Made by a program: the position numbers and the translations under genes. Shown piece by piece: positions 27,419-36,265 of a stretch of 64,000 bases of DNA; the stretch's first letter is position 1; each line of letters opens with the position of its first letter. Source of the stretch: Ectopseudomonas chengduensis (GTDB taxonomy: Bacteria; Pseudomonadota; Gammaproteobacteria; Pseudomonadales; Pseudomonadaceae); assembly GCF_015712065.1 (NCBI RefSeq), contig NZ_JACFYZ010000001.1, forward strand, positions 620,001 to 684,000. Direction: 5' to 3'. A model generated the notes under the pieces. It worked only from the letters and a program-made list of their open reading frames with translations, searched no databases and was not told the origin of the DNA.

Positions 27419-28168
27419 ATGCTGCAAGCCCGTGTGATCCGCCTGGATGAACAGGCCCATGAACATGCCCATGATCATCACCAATTGGTGATGTCCCTGG
27501 TCGGCCGCGCCGAATTCGAAGTCGGCGGCCGCGGTGGGGAAGTCTGCCGTATGCGCGCCTGCCTGGTGCCGGGCGATGCCGCCCACCAGTTCGCCGGCAT
27601 GGGCGACAACCGCATGCTGATTCTCGACCTGGACGAACAGGATACCCCCAGCGAAGACCTGGAGCTGCTCCACCGTCTGTTCGAAACACCGCGTTATCCC
27701 GCCCTCGATGTCGATTTCCAGCACCTGCTGAGCTATGCCGGCGCAGAGCTGGAGCGCTACGGCAGCGACTCGATTCTGGCACGCTCTCTTGGCGGCGTAT
27801 TGCTCCGAGCCCTGCATCTGCGCCTGTTTGGCGAACAGCGCCGGCAGCCGCAAGGGGCGCTGGATCTGCAGCGCCTGGACGATTACATCGGTGAGCACCT
27901 GGCGCGGCGTATCAGCGTCGCCGAGCTGGCGCACGAAATGTGCCTGAGCCCCAGCCACTTCCATGCCCAGTTCAAGGACAGCGTTGGACTCACGCCACAC
28001 CAGTACCTGCTTCAGACTCGCCTCGACCGCGCCGCGCGCATGCTGCGCGAGAGCAATCTGCCGCTGGTGCGTATCGCCGAGGAATGCGGTTTCTCCAGCC
28101 AGAGTGCGCTGACCACAGCCATGCGCCGCTATATGGGCCTGACCCCGAAACGTCTGCGCCGAGAATAG
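27419..28168 (+). CDS. pruR: AraC-family regulator, PruR-like
   Basis: 249 residues. The N-terminal cupin-like effector domain (HEHAHDHHQLVMSLVGRAEFEVGG) precedes a two-helix-turn-helix AraC domain (RISVAELAHEMCLSPSHFHA, VRIAEECGFSSQSALTTAMR, YMGLTPKRLRRE). It lies beside lon/asrA and icp, the position of the proline-utilisation regulator PruR (PA0780) in P. aeruginosa. The put genes are not in this window, so the symbol rests on synteny and length. The ribosome site is weak. Confidence 0.78.
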   Translation: MLQARVIRLDEQAHEHAHDHHQLVMSLVGRAEFEVGGRGGEVCRMRACLVPGDAAHQFAGMGDNRMLILDLDEQDTPSEDLELLHRLFETPRYPALDVDFQHLLSYAGAELERYGSDSILARSLGGVLLRALHLRLFGEQRRQPQGALDLQRLDDYIGEHLARRISVAELAHEMCLSPSHFHAQFKDSVGLTPHQYLLQTRLDRAARMLRESNLPLVRIAEECGFSSQSALTTAMRRYMGLTPKRLRRE

Positions 28169-28305
28169 CGCCGCTGCTGGCCAATTGCCGCTGGCCGGTT
28201 TGCCGCCGGCCAGCTAGGCTATCACCTCAGTACGCCAAACTCGGTTGCCAGGACGGCATGTAATCCTATGAACGTCCGGCCTTCGGCTCGGGCCAAGGTA
28301 CGCGC

Positions 28306-28992
28306 ATGACTGGTTGCAATTCCCGCCTGCTCCCCCTCGTTCTGTTCGCCGCCGTGGTCCTGCCCTGCCTGGCGCATGCCGCGGCGCTGCAGGCCGAGCT
28401 GGTGGATGCCGCCGGTCAGCCGCTGGCCGATGCGGTGATCAGCCTGCGCGGCCCGCTGCACGCGCCACAGGCATCGCCGCCGGCGCGCATGGATCAGCGC
28501 AACAAGCAGTTCCAGCCCCATGTGCTGGCGGTGCGCACCGGCACCTCGGTGTCCTTCCCCAACAGCGACGACATCCGCCACCAGGTCTATTCCTTCTCGC
28601 CGGCCAAGCGTTTCGAGCTGCGCCTGTACCAGGGCACGCCGAGCGACCCGGTGCTGTTCGACAAGCCCGGGCTGGTGGTGCTCGGCTGCAATATCCACGA
28701 CTGGATGCTCGGCTATATCTACGTCACCGACGACCCCTGGTTCGCCGTCAGCGACGAGCACGGCCGCGCGGCCATCGCCGAGTTGCCGGCCGGGCGCTAC
28801 GCCGTGACCCTGTGGCACCCGGGCAACCCGCAGCTGCTGCCGCAGGCCGCCGGCGAGCTGCAGTTCGACGCCCAGGCGCCGCGCCAGCGGTTCGTCCTGG
28901 CCAGCAGCGGTCCTGCCGAGTCACCCGCGCCGCCGGCGCCGAGCGCGTTCGGCGAGGCCTTCAGGAAAGCCGCCGAAGATGCTGCGCAGTAG
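28306..28992 (+). CDS. Secreted cupredoxin-like protein (methylamine-utilisation-type)
   Basis: 228 residues with a signal peptide (MTGCNSRLLPLVLFAAVVLP, cut after AHA). A carboxypeptidase-regulatory-like strand region (LQAELVDAAGQPLADAVISL) runs into a cupredoxin-like core. Potential copper ligands are visible: His in DDIRHQVYS and Cys-x3-His-x2-Met in GCNIHDWM. A proline/alanine-rich tail follows. Proteins of this type are often labelled methylamine utilisation protein, but no mau genes are here. The next gene starts 14 bp before its stop, so the four genes to 32595 form one operon. It probably binds copper in the periplasm; function unproven. Confidence 0.75.
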   Translation: MTGCNSRLLPLVLFAAVVLPCLAHAAALQAELVDAAGQPLADAVISLRGPLHAPQASPPARMDQRNKQFQPHVLAVRTGTSVSFPNSDDIRHQVYSFSPAKRFELRLYQGTPSDPVLFDKPGLVVLGCNIHDWMLGYIYVTDDPWFAVSDEHGRAAIAELPAGRYAVTLWHPGNPQLLPQAAGELQFDAQAPRQRFVLASSGPAESPAPPAPSAFGEAFRKAAEDAAQ

Positions 28993-31318
28993 CTTCCAGG
29001 CGCGTATCGCCGGCGTCCTCATCCTGCTGTTGCTGGTGGTGATCGGCGCTCTCTATGTTGCGGTGAAGGCCGCCACCGATGCCGCAGTGCGCGCCCAGGC
29101 GCAGGAGCAGTTGAACGTCGGCAGCCTCGTCTTCGAGCAACTGCTGGCGCTGCGCAGTGACCAGTTGCAGCAGGCCGCCCAGGTACTGGCGGCCGATTTC
29201 GGCTTCAAGGACGCGGTGGCCAGCGGCGATGCGCCGACCATCCGCTCGGCACTGGCCAACCAGGGCGCGCGCATCAACGCCGACGCCGTGTTCCTGCTGG
29301 GGCTGGACGGCAGCCTGCAGGTGAGCACCGACCCGGGCATCGATGCCGAGGCGCTGGCCCGTCTTGACGGCCAGCTGCAGTTGCCGCGGCGCGACGGCCC
29401 GCGGTTGTTCCTGCTGCCCATCGGCAGGCAGATCTACCTGCTGGTGGATGCCACGGTGAGCGCGCCGCTGCCGATCGCCCGGGTGCTGATGGGCTTTGCC
29501 GTGGACCACGAATTCGCCCTGCAACTGCGCGAGCTGACCCACCTGGAGCTGAGCCTGGTGGCCCGTCGCGACGGCGCGGCGCCGACCTGGATCAGCACCC
29601 TGCCGGGCAACGCCCAGGCCCTGTTGGAGGCGCAGATGGAGGTGGCCGGCGCGATGCCGCAGCGCCTCGACGACGGCGTCGAGCACTACTTCGGCCAGCA
29701 CCTGCAGCTGGCCAGCGGCCCCGGTTACCGGGTCGAGGCGCTGCTGCACAAATCCCTCGGCGATGCCGAGGCGGCGTTCGCACCGCTGGATCGGCGCATC
29801 CTGCTGATCAGCCTGGGGGCCATGCTCGCCTCGCTGGTCGGCGCGCTGTTGCTGGCACGCAGCGTGTCGCGGCCGGTGCGCGAACTGGCCGCGACCGCCC
29901 AGCGCATCGGCCGCGGCGACTACCAGCAGCCGGTAGCCCTGGCCCGCAGCGACGAGCTGGGCCTGCTGGCGCTGGCGATCAACGACATGCAGCGCGGCAT
30001 CGCCGAGCGCGAGCGGCAGCTGGCGCACAACGCCCTGCACGACGTGCTGACCGGTCTGCCCAATCGCACCCTGGCGCTGGAACGGCTGGGCAGCGCGATC
30101 ACCGCCGGGCGGCCCACCGCGCTGCTGTACCTGGGCGTGGGCAACTTCGCCGCGATCAACGAGAGCTGCGGCCAGGGCGGCGGCGACCTGGCCCTGCAGC
30201 AGCTGGCCCGGCGCCTGCAAGCGACCCTGCGCCCCGGCGACAGCCTGGCGCGCCTGCTGGGCGACGAGTTCCTTCTGCTGCTGGAGCAGTGCGACGGCAG
30301 CAGCGCGGTGGCCAGCGCCGACCGCCTGCATCAACTGCTGCTCAAGCCGCTGCGCATCGGCACGCAGGACGTCGCCCTGGACTGCCGCATCGGCATCGCC
30401 GCCTACCCGGCCGACGGCGACACGCCGGACGACCTGCTGCGCCGTGCGCGCATCGCCATGCAGGACGCCGCCCAGCAACCCGGGCGGCTGCAGCTTTACC
30501 AGCAGGGCCGCGACGCCGCCCAGCAGCGGCAGATCCGCCTGATCCGCGACCTGCGCCACGCCGCCGCGCAGGGCCAGCTGCTGCTGCACTACCAGCCCAA
30601 GCTGGATATCCGCGAGGGTCGCGTGCGCCAGGCCGAGGCCCTGCTGCGCTGGCAGCACCCGCAGCTGGGCATGGTCTCGCCCGGCGAATTCATCCCGCTG
30701 GCCGAGCGCACCGGCAGCATCCAGCTGCTCACCGCCTGGGTCATCGAGGAGGCCCTGCGCCAGCTGCAGGAATGGGACGGGCGCGGCGTCTGGGTGCAGC
30801 TGTCGCTGAACATCTCCACCGAGGACCTGCTCGACGTCGGTCTGCCGGCACGGGTCGGCGCGCTGCTGGCGCAGTACCGGGTGGCGCCGGAGCAACTGAT
30901 CTTCGAGATCACCGAGAGCGGCGTGATGCTCGACCCTGAGCGCGCGCTGCAGGTGCTGCACGGCCTGCGCGGCTGCGGCATCGGCCTGTCGGTGGACGAT
31001 TTCGGCACCGGCTACTCCTCGCTGGCGCAGCTCAAGCGCATGCCGGTGCAGGAGCTGAAGATCGACCAGAGTTTCGTGCGCGAGCTGGACGACCACAGCG
31101 AGGACTCGGTGATCGTCCGCTCGACCATCGAAATGAGCCACAGCCTGGGCCTCAAGGTGGTGGCCGAGGGCGTCGAACTGGCGCCCAGCCTGAGCCTGTT
31201 GCAGCGCTGGCACTGCGACACCGCGCAGGGCTACCTGATCAGCCGGCCGCTGGCCGCCGCGGCCTTCGAGGCCTGGCTGGCGCAACCCTATCATTCCCCC
31301 CTGGCCAAGGTGCACTGA
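28979..31318 (+). CDS. Membrane c-di-GMP phosphodiesterase with degenerate GGDEF and intact EAL domain
   Basis: 779 residues. TM1 is at about 8-30, a periplasmic sensor of about 240 residues follows, TM2 is at about 273-293, then HAMP and GGDEF, and EAL is from about 535. The GGDEF signature reads LLGDEF (about 425-430) and the metal-binding DLD region reads LGVGNFAAIN, so cyclase activity is unlikely. The EAL domain keeps EALLRW (about 551), LSLNIS, FEITES, VDDFGTGYSSLAQLK and VVAEGVE, as in active phosphodiesterases. It should lower c-di-GMP in response to a periplasmic signal. It overlaps the cupredoxin gene by 14 bp and is 3 bp from the next gene, so signal and output may be linked to them. 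Confidence 0.88.
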   Translation: MLRSSFQARIAGVLILLLLVVIGALYVAVKAATDAAVRAQAQEQLNVGSLVFEQLLALRSDQLQQAAQVLAADFGFKDAVASGDAPTIRSALANQGARINADAVFLLGLDGSLQVSTDPGIDAEALARLDGQLQLPRRDGPRLFLLPIGRQIYLLVDATVSAPLPIARVLMGFAVDHEFALQLRELTHLELSLVARRDGAAPTWISTLPGNAQALLEAQMEVAGAMPQRLDDGVEHYFGQHLQLASGPGYRVEALLHKSLGDAEAAFAPLDRRILLISLGAMLASLVGALLLARSVSRPVRELAATAQRIGRGDYQQPVALARSDELGLLALAINDMQRGIAERERQLAHNALHDVLTGLPNRTLALERLGSAITAGRPTALLYLGVGNFAAINESCGQGGGDLALQQLARRLQATLRPGDSLARLLGDEFLLLLEQCDGSSAVASADRLHQLLLKPLRIGTQDVALDCRIGIAAYPADGDTPDDLLRRARIAMQDAAQQPGRLQLYQQGRDAAQQRQIRLIRDLRHAAAQGQLLLHYQPKLDIREGRVRQAEALLRWQHPQLGMVSPGEFIPLAERTGSIQLLTAWVIEEALRQLQEWDGRGVWVQLSLNISTEDLLDVGLPARVGALLAQYRVAPEQLIFEITESGVMLDPERALQVLHGLRGCGIGLSVDDFGTGYSSLAQLKRMPVQELKIDQSFVRELDDHSEDSVIVRSTIEMSHSLGLKVVAEGVELAPSLSLLQRWHCDTAQGYLISRPLAAAAFEAWLAQPYHSPLAKVH

Positions 31319-31321
31319 AGC

Positions 31322-32173
31322 ATGCGACTCGCTTATCTGTTGGGCCTGTGCCTGTGCGCCGAGCTGGCTGCTGCCGGCGAAGGCCGCCTGCTGGCCACCG
31401 GCGGCGCCACCAGCCTGGAAGGCGCCGCCGGCGGCGGGATCACGCCCTGGGCGGTGCTGGCCGGTTACGGCGAGCGCGGCGAGTGGGGCGCAGACGTGTT
31501 CGCCACCCGCGTCGAGACCGGCGACTACCGCCTCGACGTGGCCGGCGTGGCGGCGGCCTACGGCAACCGCATCGAGCTGTCCTACGCACGTCAGCGCTTC
31601 GACCTCGGCACCCTGGCCCGTGACCTGCGCCTGCCGGACAACAGCCTCAGCCAGGACGTGCTCGGCCTCAAGCTGCGCCTGGCCGGCGATCTGATCTATG
31701 ACCGCCTGCCGCAGATTGCCCTCGGCCTGCAGCACAAGCGCCAGCGCGACTTCCTCGTGCCCAGCCTGGTCGGCGCGCAGCGCCGCGAGGACAGCGAAGG
31801 CTACCTGGCGGCCAGCCGGCTGATTCTCGGCGGTGCCTTCGGCTACAACCTGCTGCTCAACGCCAACCTGCGCTACAGCCGGGCCAACGAACTGGGCCTG
31901 CTGGGCTTCGGCGGCGACCGCCGCGACCGCCATTCCTGGCTCAAGGAAGGCTCGGTTGCGGTGTTGCTGGATCGGCACTGGGCGGTGGGCATCGAGTACC
32001 GGGAAAAACCCGACAACCTGAGCTTTGCCGGCGAGAGCGACTGGGCCGATCTGTTCGTCGGCTACTTCCCGAACAAGAACCTGGCCCTGGTGCTGGCCTA
32101 CGCGCGACTCGGCGAGATCGCCACGCTGGACAACCAGGACGGTGTCTACCTGTCCGTGCAGGGGAGTTTCTGA
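31322..32173 (+). CDS. DUF3034 family protein, predicted outer-membrane beta-barrel
   Basis: 283 residues with a signal peptide (MRLAYLLGLCLCAELAAAGE). The body is rich in alternating amphipathic strands (ELSYARQRFDLG, YNLLLNANLRYSR, HWAVGIEYREKPD, NLALVLAYARLG) and ends in Phe (VYLSVQGSF), as outer-membrane barrels do. It matches my memory of DUF3034. There are conserved glycine-rich turns at the N-terminus (TGGATSLEGAAGGGITPWAV). Gaps of 3 and 2 bp to its neighbours fix it in the operon. Function unknown. Confidence 0.75.
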   Translation: MRLAYLLGLCLCAELAAAGEGRLLATGGATSLEGAAGGGITPWAVLAGYGERGEWGADVFATRVETGDYRLDVAGVAAAYGNRIELSYARQRFDLGTLARDLRLPDNSLSQDVLGLKLRLAGDLIYDRLPQIALGLQHKRQRDFLVPSLVGAQRREDSEGYLAASRLILGGAFGYNLLLNANLRYSRANELGLLGFGGDRRDRHSWLKEGSVAVLLDRHWAVGIEYREKPDNLSFAGESDWADLFVGYFPNKNLALVLAYARLGEIATLDNQDGVYLSVQGSF

Positions 32174-32175
32174 AC

Positions 32176-32595
32176 GTGCGCCTGGCCATGCTCTGCCTGC
32201 CGCTGCTGCTGGCAGCCTGCGCCCAGCAGGCGCCGCGCGACGACGGCCTGTACCGCGCCCTGGGCGCGGAGCCCGGTATCGTGCGGATCGTCGAAGGCAT
32301 GCTGCTGGGCAGCGCGCGCGATCCGCGCATCGCCCGGCACTTTCTCGACATCGACATCGAGCGCCTGCGTGAGAAGCTGATCGAACAGCTGTGCTTCGAG
32401 AGCGGCGGCCCCTGCGTCTACACCGGCGACAGCATGGAGGAGAGTCACAAGGGCCTGCGCCTGACCCCCAGCGATTTCAACGCCCTGGTCGAGCACCTGC
32501 AGGACGCCATGGAGGCTGAGGGCGTGCCCACGCCGGCGCAGAACCGCCTGCTGGCGCGCCTGGCGCCGATGCGCGGGCAGGTGATCGACCGCTAG
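32176..32595 (+). CDS. Truncated haemoglobin (group I) lipoprotein
   Basis: 139 residues from a GTG. Lipoprotein signal MRLAMLCLPLLLAACA with lipobox LAAC. The mature part is a short globin: LYRALGAEPGIVRIVE (helix A/B), DPRIARHFLD, CFESGGPCVYTGDSMEESH with the likely proximal His in EESHKGL, and LTPSDFNALVEHL. Truncated globins bind O2/NO through haem and are normally cytoplasmic, so a lipid-anchored envelope version is unusual. It is last in the four-gene operon and convergent with gmhA, 9 bp away. Confidence 0.82.
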   Translation: MRLAMLCLPLLLAACAQQAPRDDGLYRALGAEPGIVRIVEGMLLGSARDPRIARHFLDIDIERLREKLIEQLCFESGGPCVYTGDSMEESHKGLRLTPSDFNALVEHLQDAMEAEGVPTPAQNRLLARLAPMRGQVIDR

Positions 32596-32604
32596 TGCCT
32601 GGGC

Positions 32605-33192
32605 TCAAGCGTAGTTCTGCGGGCTCAGCTTGCGTTCGATCAGCTCGATGAGGATGTGCAGGGTCTTGATGTGCAGCTCCTGCACGCGGTCGGCAAAATC
32701 GCCGCCCGGCGCACAGATGCACACGTCGGCCAGGCTTTCCAGCAGCGAGCCGGGCTTGCCGGTCAGGGCGATCACCTTCACGCCCAGCGCCTTGGCAGCT
32801 TCGGCGGCCTTGACCACGTTGGGGCTCTTGCCGCTGGTGCTGATGGCGATCAGCACGTCACCTTCGCGGCCATGGGATTCGATGTAGCGCGAGAAGATGA
32901 AGTCGTAGCCGAAGTCGTTGGCCACGCAGCTGATGTGGCTGGGGTCGCTGATCGACACGGCGGCGATGCCGGGACGGTTCTTGCGGTAGCGCCCGGTCAG
33001 CTCCTCGGCAAAGTGCATGGCGTCGCACATCGAGCCGCCATTGCCGCAGGAAAAGGCCTTGCCCTTGTGCTCGAAGCTCTCGACCAGCAACTCGGCGGCC
33101 TTCTGGATATTGCGCAGGGTCTGTTCGTTGGCGAGGAAGGCCTCCAGCGCGCGCTGGGCTTCCTGCAGGCTGTTGCGGATATGTTCGATCAT
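32605..33192 (-). CDS. gmhA: Phosphoheptose isomerase (GmhA/DiaA SIS family)
   Basis: 195 residues, single SIS domain. It is close to E. coli GmhA in [54 protein letters not shown] and [19 protein letters not shown], keeping the Glu and His catalytic candidates. The loop normally GNGGSHCDAMHF reads [12 protein letters not shown]. It converts sedoheptulose-7-phosphate to the heptose precursor of LPS core. It lies 14 bp after apeB on the same strand. Pseudomonads often carry another GmhA/DiaA homologue elsewhere, so a second role cannot be excluded. Confidence 0.82.
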   Translation of the reverse strand: MIEHIRNSLQEAQRALEAFLANEQTLRNIQKAAELLVESFEHKGKAFSCGNGGSMCDAMHFAEELTGRYRKNRPGIAAVSISDPSHISCVANDFGYDFIFSRYIESHGREGDVLIAISTSGKSPNVVKAAEAAKALGVKVIALTGKPGSLLESLADVCICAPGGDFADRVQELHIKTLHILIELIERKLSPQNYA

Positions 33193-33206
33193 CGCGTCTC
33201 AGAACC

Positions 33207-34496
33207 TCAAGGGAGTTCAGGGCTGGAATAGAAGGCGGTCAGCACTTTCACCAGGTGCTCCAGGTCGTGGCTGCCGGCCAGTTCGCGAATCGAGTGCATG
33301 GCGAAGGTGGGCAGGCCGATGTCGACCGTGCGCACGCCCAGCTGGCTGGCGGTGATCGGGCCGATGGTGGAGCCGCAGGCCATGTCGCTGCGCACCACGA
33401 AGCTTTGCACCGGTACTTCGTTTTCCAGGCACAGGTGGCGGAAGAAACCGGCGGTCTCGCTGTTGGTGGCGTAGCGCTGGTTGCTGTTGATCTTGATCAC
33501 CGGGCCGGCGTTGAGCTTGGGGCCGTGGTTGCCATCGTGCTTGTCGGCATAGTTCGGGTGTACGCCGTGGGCATTGTCGGCCGACACCAGCAGCGAGCGC
33601 TGGATGGTGCGGACGAAGGCGTCGCCGTCTGGCAGCACGCGGCGCAGCACCTGCTCGAGGAAGGGACCGTCGGCGCCGCAGGCCGAGCAGGAGCCGACTT
33701 CTTCATGGTCGGTGCAGACCAGCACACAGGTTTCCTCGTCGTCCGCGTCGATCAGCGCCTGCAGGCCGGCGTAGCAGGACAGCAGATTGTCCAGGCGGGC
33801 GCTGGCGATGAAGTCCTGGTTGAGGCCGACGATGGCAGCGCTCTGGGTATCATAGAAGCTCAGCTCGTAATCCAGCACCGCGTCCGGGTTGAAGTCGTGC
33901 TCCATGGCCAGTTGCTCGGCGAGCAGGGCGCGGAAATCGGCGGTTTCGCTGCTGGCGAGCTGGGCCAGGATCGGCGGCAGCTCGTTCTGCGGGTTGATCG
34001 CCCAGCCCTGGTTGGCCTCACGGTTGAGGTGAATGGCCAGGCTTGGGATCACGGCGATGGGCTGGTAGAAATCGATCAACTGGCTCTCGACCTTGCCGTC
34101 GCGGCGGTAGGTCACGCGGCCGGCCAGCGACAGGTCGCGGTCGAACCAGGGGGCGAGCAGGGCGCCGCCGTAGACTTCCACGCCGAGCTGGAAGAAGCCC
34201 TGGCGCTGCAGCTCCGGGTTTGGCTTGACGCGCAGGCATGGGCTGTCGGTATGCGCGCCTACCAGGCGAATGCCGCCATCTACGGCCGGACGCTTACCCA
34301 GCTTGAAGGCGATGATCGAGGAGTCGTTGCGGGTCACGTAATAGCGGCCGCCAGCTTCGGTGTGCCAGGTCGCGCGCTCGTCCAGGTGACGATAACCGGC
34401 GGCTTCCAGGCGCATGGCCAGGCTGGTGGTGGCATGGAAAGGGGTCGGCGAGGCGTTGAGAAAATCGAGCAGGCCTTGAATCAGTTCTTCGCGCAT
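33207..34496 (-). CDS. apeB: M18-family aminopeptidase (aminopeptidase 2)
   Basis: 429 residues, typical for the M18 dodecameric zinc aminopeptidases. Metal/active-site stretches are visible: [34 protein letters not shown], and near the end [15 protein letters not shown] and [15 protein letters not shown] with the ligand His. It removes N-terminal residues from peptides in the cytoplasm. The start has GGAG 7 bases upstream. In P. aeruginosa as I recall it (PA3247) this gene adjoins rluA; here about 8 kb intervene. Confidence 0.92.
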   Translation of the reverse strand: MREELIQGLLDFLNASPTPFHATTSLAMRLEAAGYRHLDERATWHTEAGGRYYVTRNDSSIIAFKLGKRPAVDGGIRLVGAHTDSPCLRVKPNPELQRQGFFQLGVEVYGGALLAPWFDRDLSLAGRVTYRRDGKVESQLIDFYQPIAVIPSLAIHLNREANQGWAINPQNELPPILAQLASSETADFRALLAEQLAMEHDFNPDAVLDYELSFYDTQSAAIVGLNQDFIASARLDNLLSCYAGLQALIDADDEETCVLVCTDHEEVGSCSACGADGPFLEQVLRRVLPDGDAFVRTIQRSLLVSADNAHGVHPNYADKHDGNHGPKLNAGPVIKINSNQRYATNSETAGFFRHLCLENEVPVQSFVVRSDMACGSTIGPITASQLGVRTVDIGLPTFAMHSIRELAGSHDLEHLVKVLTAFYSSPELP

Positions 34497-34628
34497 GTAT
34501 CACTCCGGACAGCGATGGCGCAGTGTAACCGTTTTGCCTGTTCTTGGCAGAGCGGCGCATGCATGGCCCGGATAGAGAACGGCAATATTGCGTGAGGGAC
34601 GGCAGTATCAGATGACGAGTGCCCGGAA

Positions 34629-34672
34629 CAAAAAAACGGATACCGACAGAGCCCCGATCTGCCGGTATCCGT
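34629..34672 (-). terminator. Rho-independent terminator of the FadL-type gene
   Basis: On the minus strand, ACGGATACCGGCAGA pairs with TCTGTCGGTATCCGT and is followed by seven T residues (complement of 34630-34636), 10 bases after the stop codon. Confidence 0.9.
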
Positions 34673-34682
34673 ACGCTGCAAA

Positions 34683-36167
34683 TCAGAATTTGTAGGTGGC
34701 CGAGAGGCTGAACACGTCACCCTTGGCTTTCACTTCACCATCCATGCTGGCGCCGCCCAGGCGATCCTGGTTGACGGTGCGCAGCCGCGCCTTGTCGACG
34801 AACTGGTGGGAGTAGGCCGCGTCGATGCTCAGGTTCGGCTCGGTGGCGAAGCGGTAGCTGCCACCGAAGGAGACGAAGGTGCGATCGCCATCGGGAATCC
34901 GCGCGTCACGGGTGGAGTTGCGGGTTGGCGTCTGATCCAGGGCCACGCCGGCACGCAAGGTGAGCTGCTCGGTGACGCGATAATCGCCGCCGATCGAGTA
35001 CATCCAGGTGTCCTTGTAGTCGTAGGGAATGACTACCAGGGTGTTGCCGTTGGATTCGAGCTTGAGTTCCTTGAACGATGACCATTGTGTCCAGGTAACG
35101 CTGGCACCCAACGAGAAGCGGTCGTTGAACTCATGGACCCAGTCCAGCGTGGCGCTGGCAGGTACATCCAGACGGGACTTGGCATCGGCGCCGTCCGGGT
35201 TCAGGTTCAGGCCGGGGAAGGCCAGTTCGATGGCGGTCGCATCGCCGAAGACCGGAGGAAACAGCGGGTTGGTCATCAGATCATAGGAATATTGATCCGC
35301 ATGGATGTTGTAGTCCCCTTCGAGCTTGTTGCGAATGCGGGCGTGATAGTTGAGGCCCAGCGTGTCGCGCTCGGTAGGTTTCCATGCGACACCGGCAAAC
35401 CAGCCGAAGGAGGTGTTGTCCACCTTCACCCGGATCAGCGCATCGCTGATACCTGGTGGCAGGCCCAGCGGTAGCTGGGACGATGGCGTGCCGGCAGCAG
35501 CCAGCAGATCGAGGTTCTGGCTGATGAAGCCCTTGGTGTGCTGGACGATGACGCCACCGCCGACGGCAAAGGCATCGTTGACCTTGAAGGACAGGGAGCC
35601 GGTGAGGCCGACAGTCTCGATCTTGGTATCCACCGCGAAGTCCTGACCTTTCCAGTCACCATCCCAGGTGGTTTGCGCGCCCATGGGCACCACCTGGCTC
35701 AGGCCGAAGCTCAATCGGTCGTTGATCGGCATGACCAGAAAGCTGGTGGGCAGTGCCTTGCCGAAACCACCCTGACCGCCATCGTTGGTGATGGGACCGT
35801 TATCGATGATGTTGCCGGTCGGGTTACCGGCCGGGTCAAATTCCAGGTCGCGATCCGAGCGCGGGTCGCCCTGATGGTCGTAGACGTTGCCTTTGTACTT
35901 CAGGCTGACCCGTGCATGGTGCACGGACACCTGAGCGACGTTATGGTCGATGAATGCCATGGCGGCAGGGTTGTTGAACGCAGCGCTGGGATCGTTCTTC
36001 CACATAGAACCGCCAGCAAATGCACGGCCCCAGCCTGGTGTGCCGTAGGTCGGAACACCGAATGCGCCCGCCTGAACCTGAGAAGCGGCCAACATGGAAC
36101 CTGCCATGGCGGCAATCCAGATAGTTCGGTGTGTTTTGGCAGAGAGAATATTATTTTTATTGCGCAT
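34683..36167 (-). CDS. FadL/OmpP1/TodX-family outer-membrane transporter
   Basis: 494 residues from the ATG at 36167. The leader is MRNKNNILSAKTHRTIWIAA, cleaved near VQA/GAFGVPTYG. The N-terminal hatch region (GRAFAGGSMWKNDPSAAFNNPAAMAF) carries the NPA motif typical of FadL. The barrel ends in Phe (FSLSATYKF). Such proteins let hydrophobic molecules (long-chain fatty acids, aromatics, alkanes) cross the outer membrane. The PraB-type gene 98 bp upstream on the same strand suggests a hydrocarbon or lipid role. A strong terminator follows. Confidence 0.9.
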   Translation of the reverse strand: MRNKNNILSAKTHRTIWIAAMAGSMLAASQVQAGAFGVPTYGTPGWGRAFAGGSMWKNDPSAAFNNPAAMAFIDHNVAQVSVHHARVSLKYKGNVYDHQGDPRSDRDLEFDPAGNPTGNIIDNGPITNDGGQGGFGKALPTSFLVMPINDRLSFGLSQVVPMGAQTTWDGDWKGQDFAVDTKIETVGLTGSLSFKVNDAFAVGGGVIVQHTKGFISQNLDLLAAAGTPSSQLPLGLPPGISDALIRVKVDNTSFGWFAGVAWKPTERDTLGLNYHARIRNKLEGDYNIHADQYSYDLMTNPLFPPVFGDATAIELAFPGLNLNPDGADAKSRLDVPASATLDWVHEFNDRFSLGASVTWTQWSSFKELKLESNGNTLVVIPYDYKDTWMYSIGGDYRVTEQLTLRAGVALDQTPTRNSTRDARIPDGDRTFVSFGGSYRFATEPNLSIDAAYSHQFVDKARLRTVNQDRLGGASMDGEVKAKGDVFSLSATYKF

Positions 36168-36203
36168 GGCTGATCTCTTTTGTCTGAGAACTTCATTACT
36201 TCC

Positions 36204-36250
36204 AATAACCCGCGTCGTTATTGAACGATTCAATGCGGACGCGGGTTATT
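36204..36250. promoter_or_regulatory. Long inverted repeat between praB-like and fadL-like genes
   Basis: AATAACCCGCGTC and GACGCGGGTTATT form a perfect 13-bp stem over 21 bases. The loop itself contains TTGAACGATTCAA. There is no T-run on the minus strand, so it may be a partial terminator or processing hairpin between the two genes, or a double operator. Confidence 0.6.
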
Positions 36251-36265
36251 ACTACGTGCAACTAT

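Noticed and set aside
28961..31978. 1005-codon open frame antisense to the GGDEF/EAL and DUF3034 genes
   Set aside because: Low-complexity Gln/Ala/Gly/Val composition, a by-product of GC-rich codons in the real plus-strand genes, which have clear domains.
33255..34595. 446-codon plus-strand frame over apeB
   Set aside because: Antisense shadow; the M18 peptidase is clear on the other strand.
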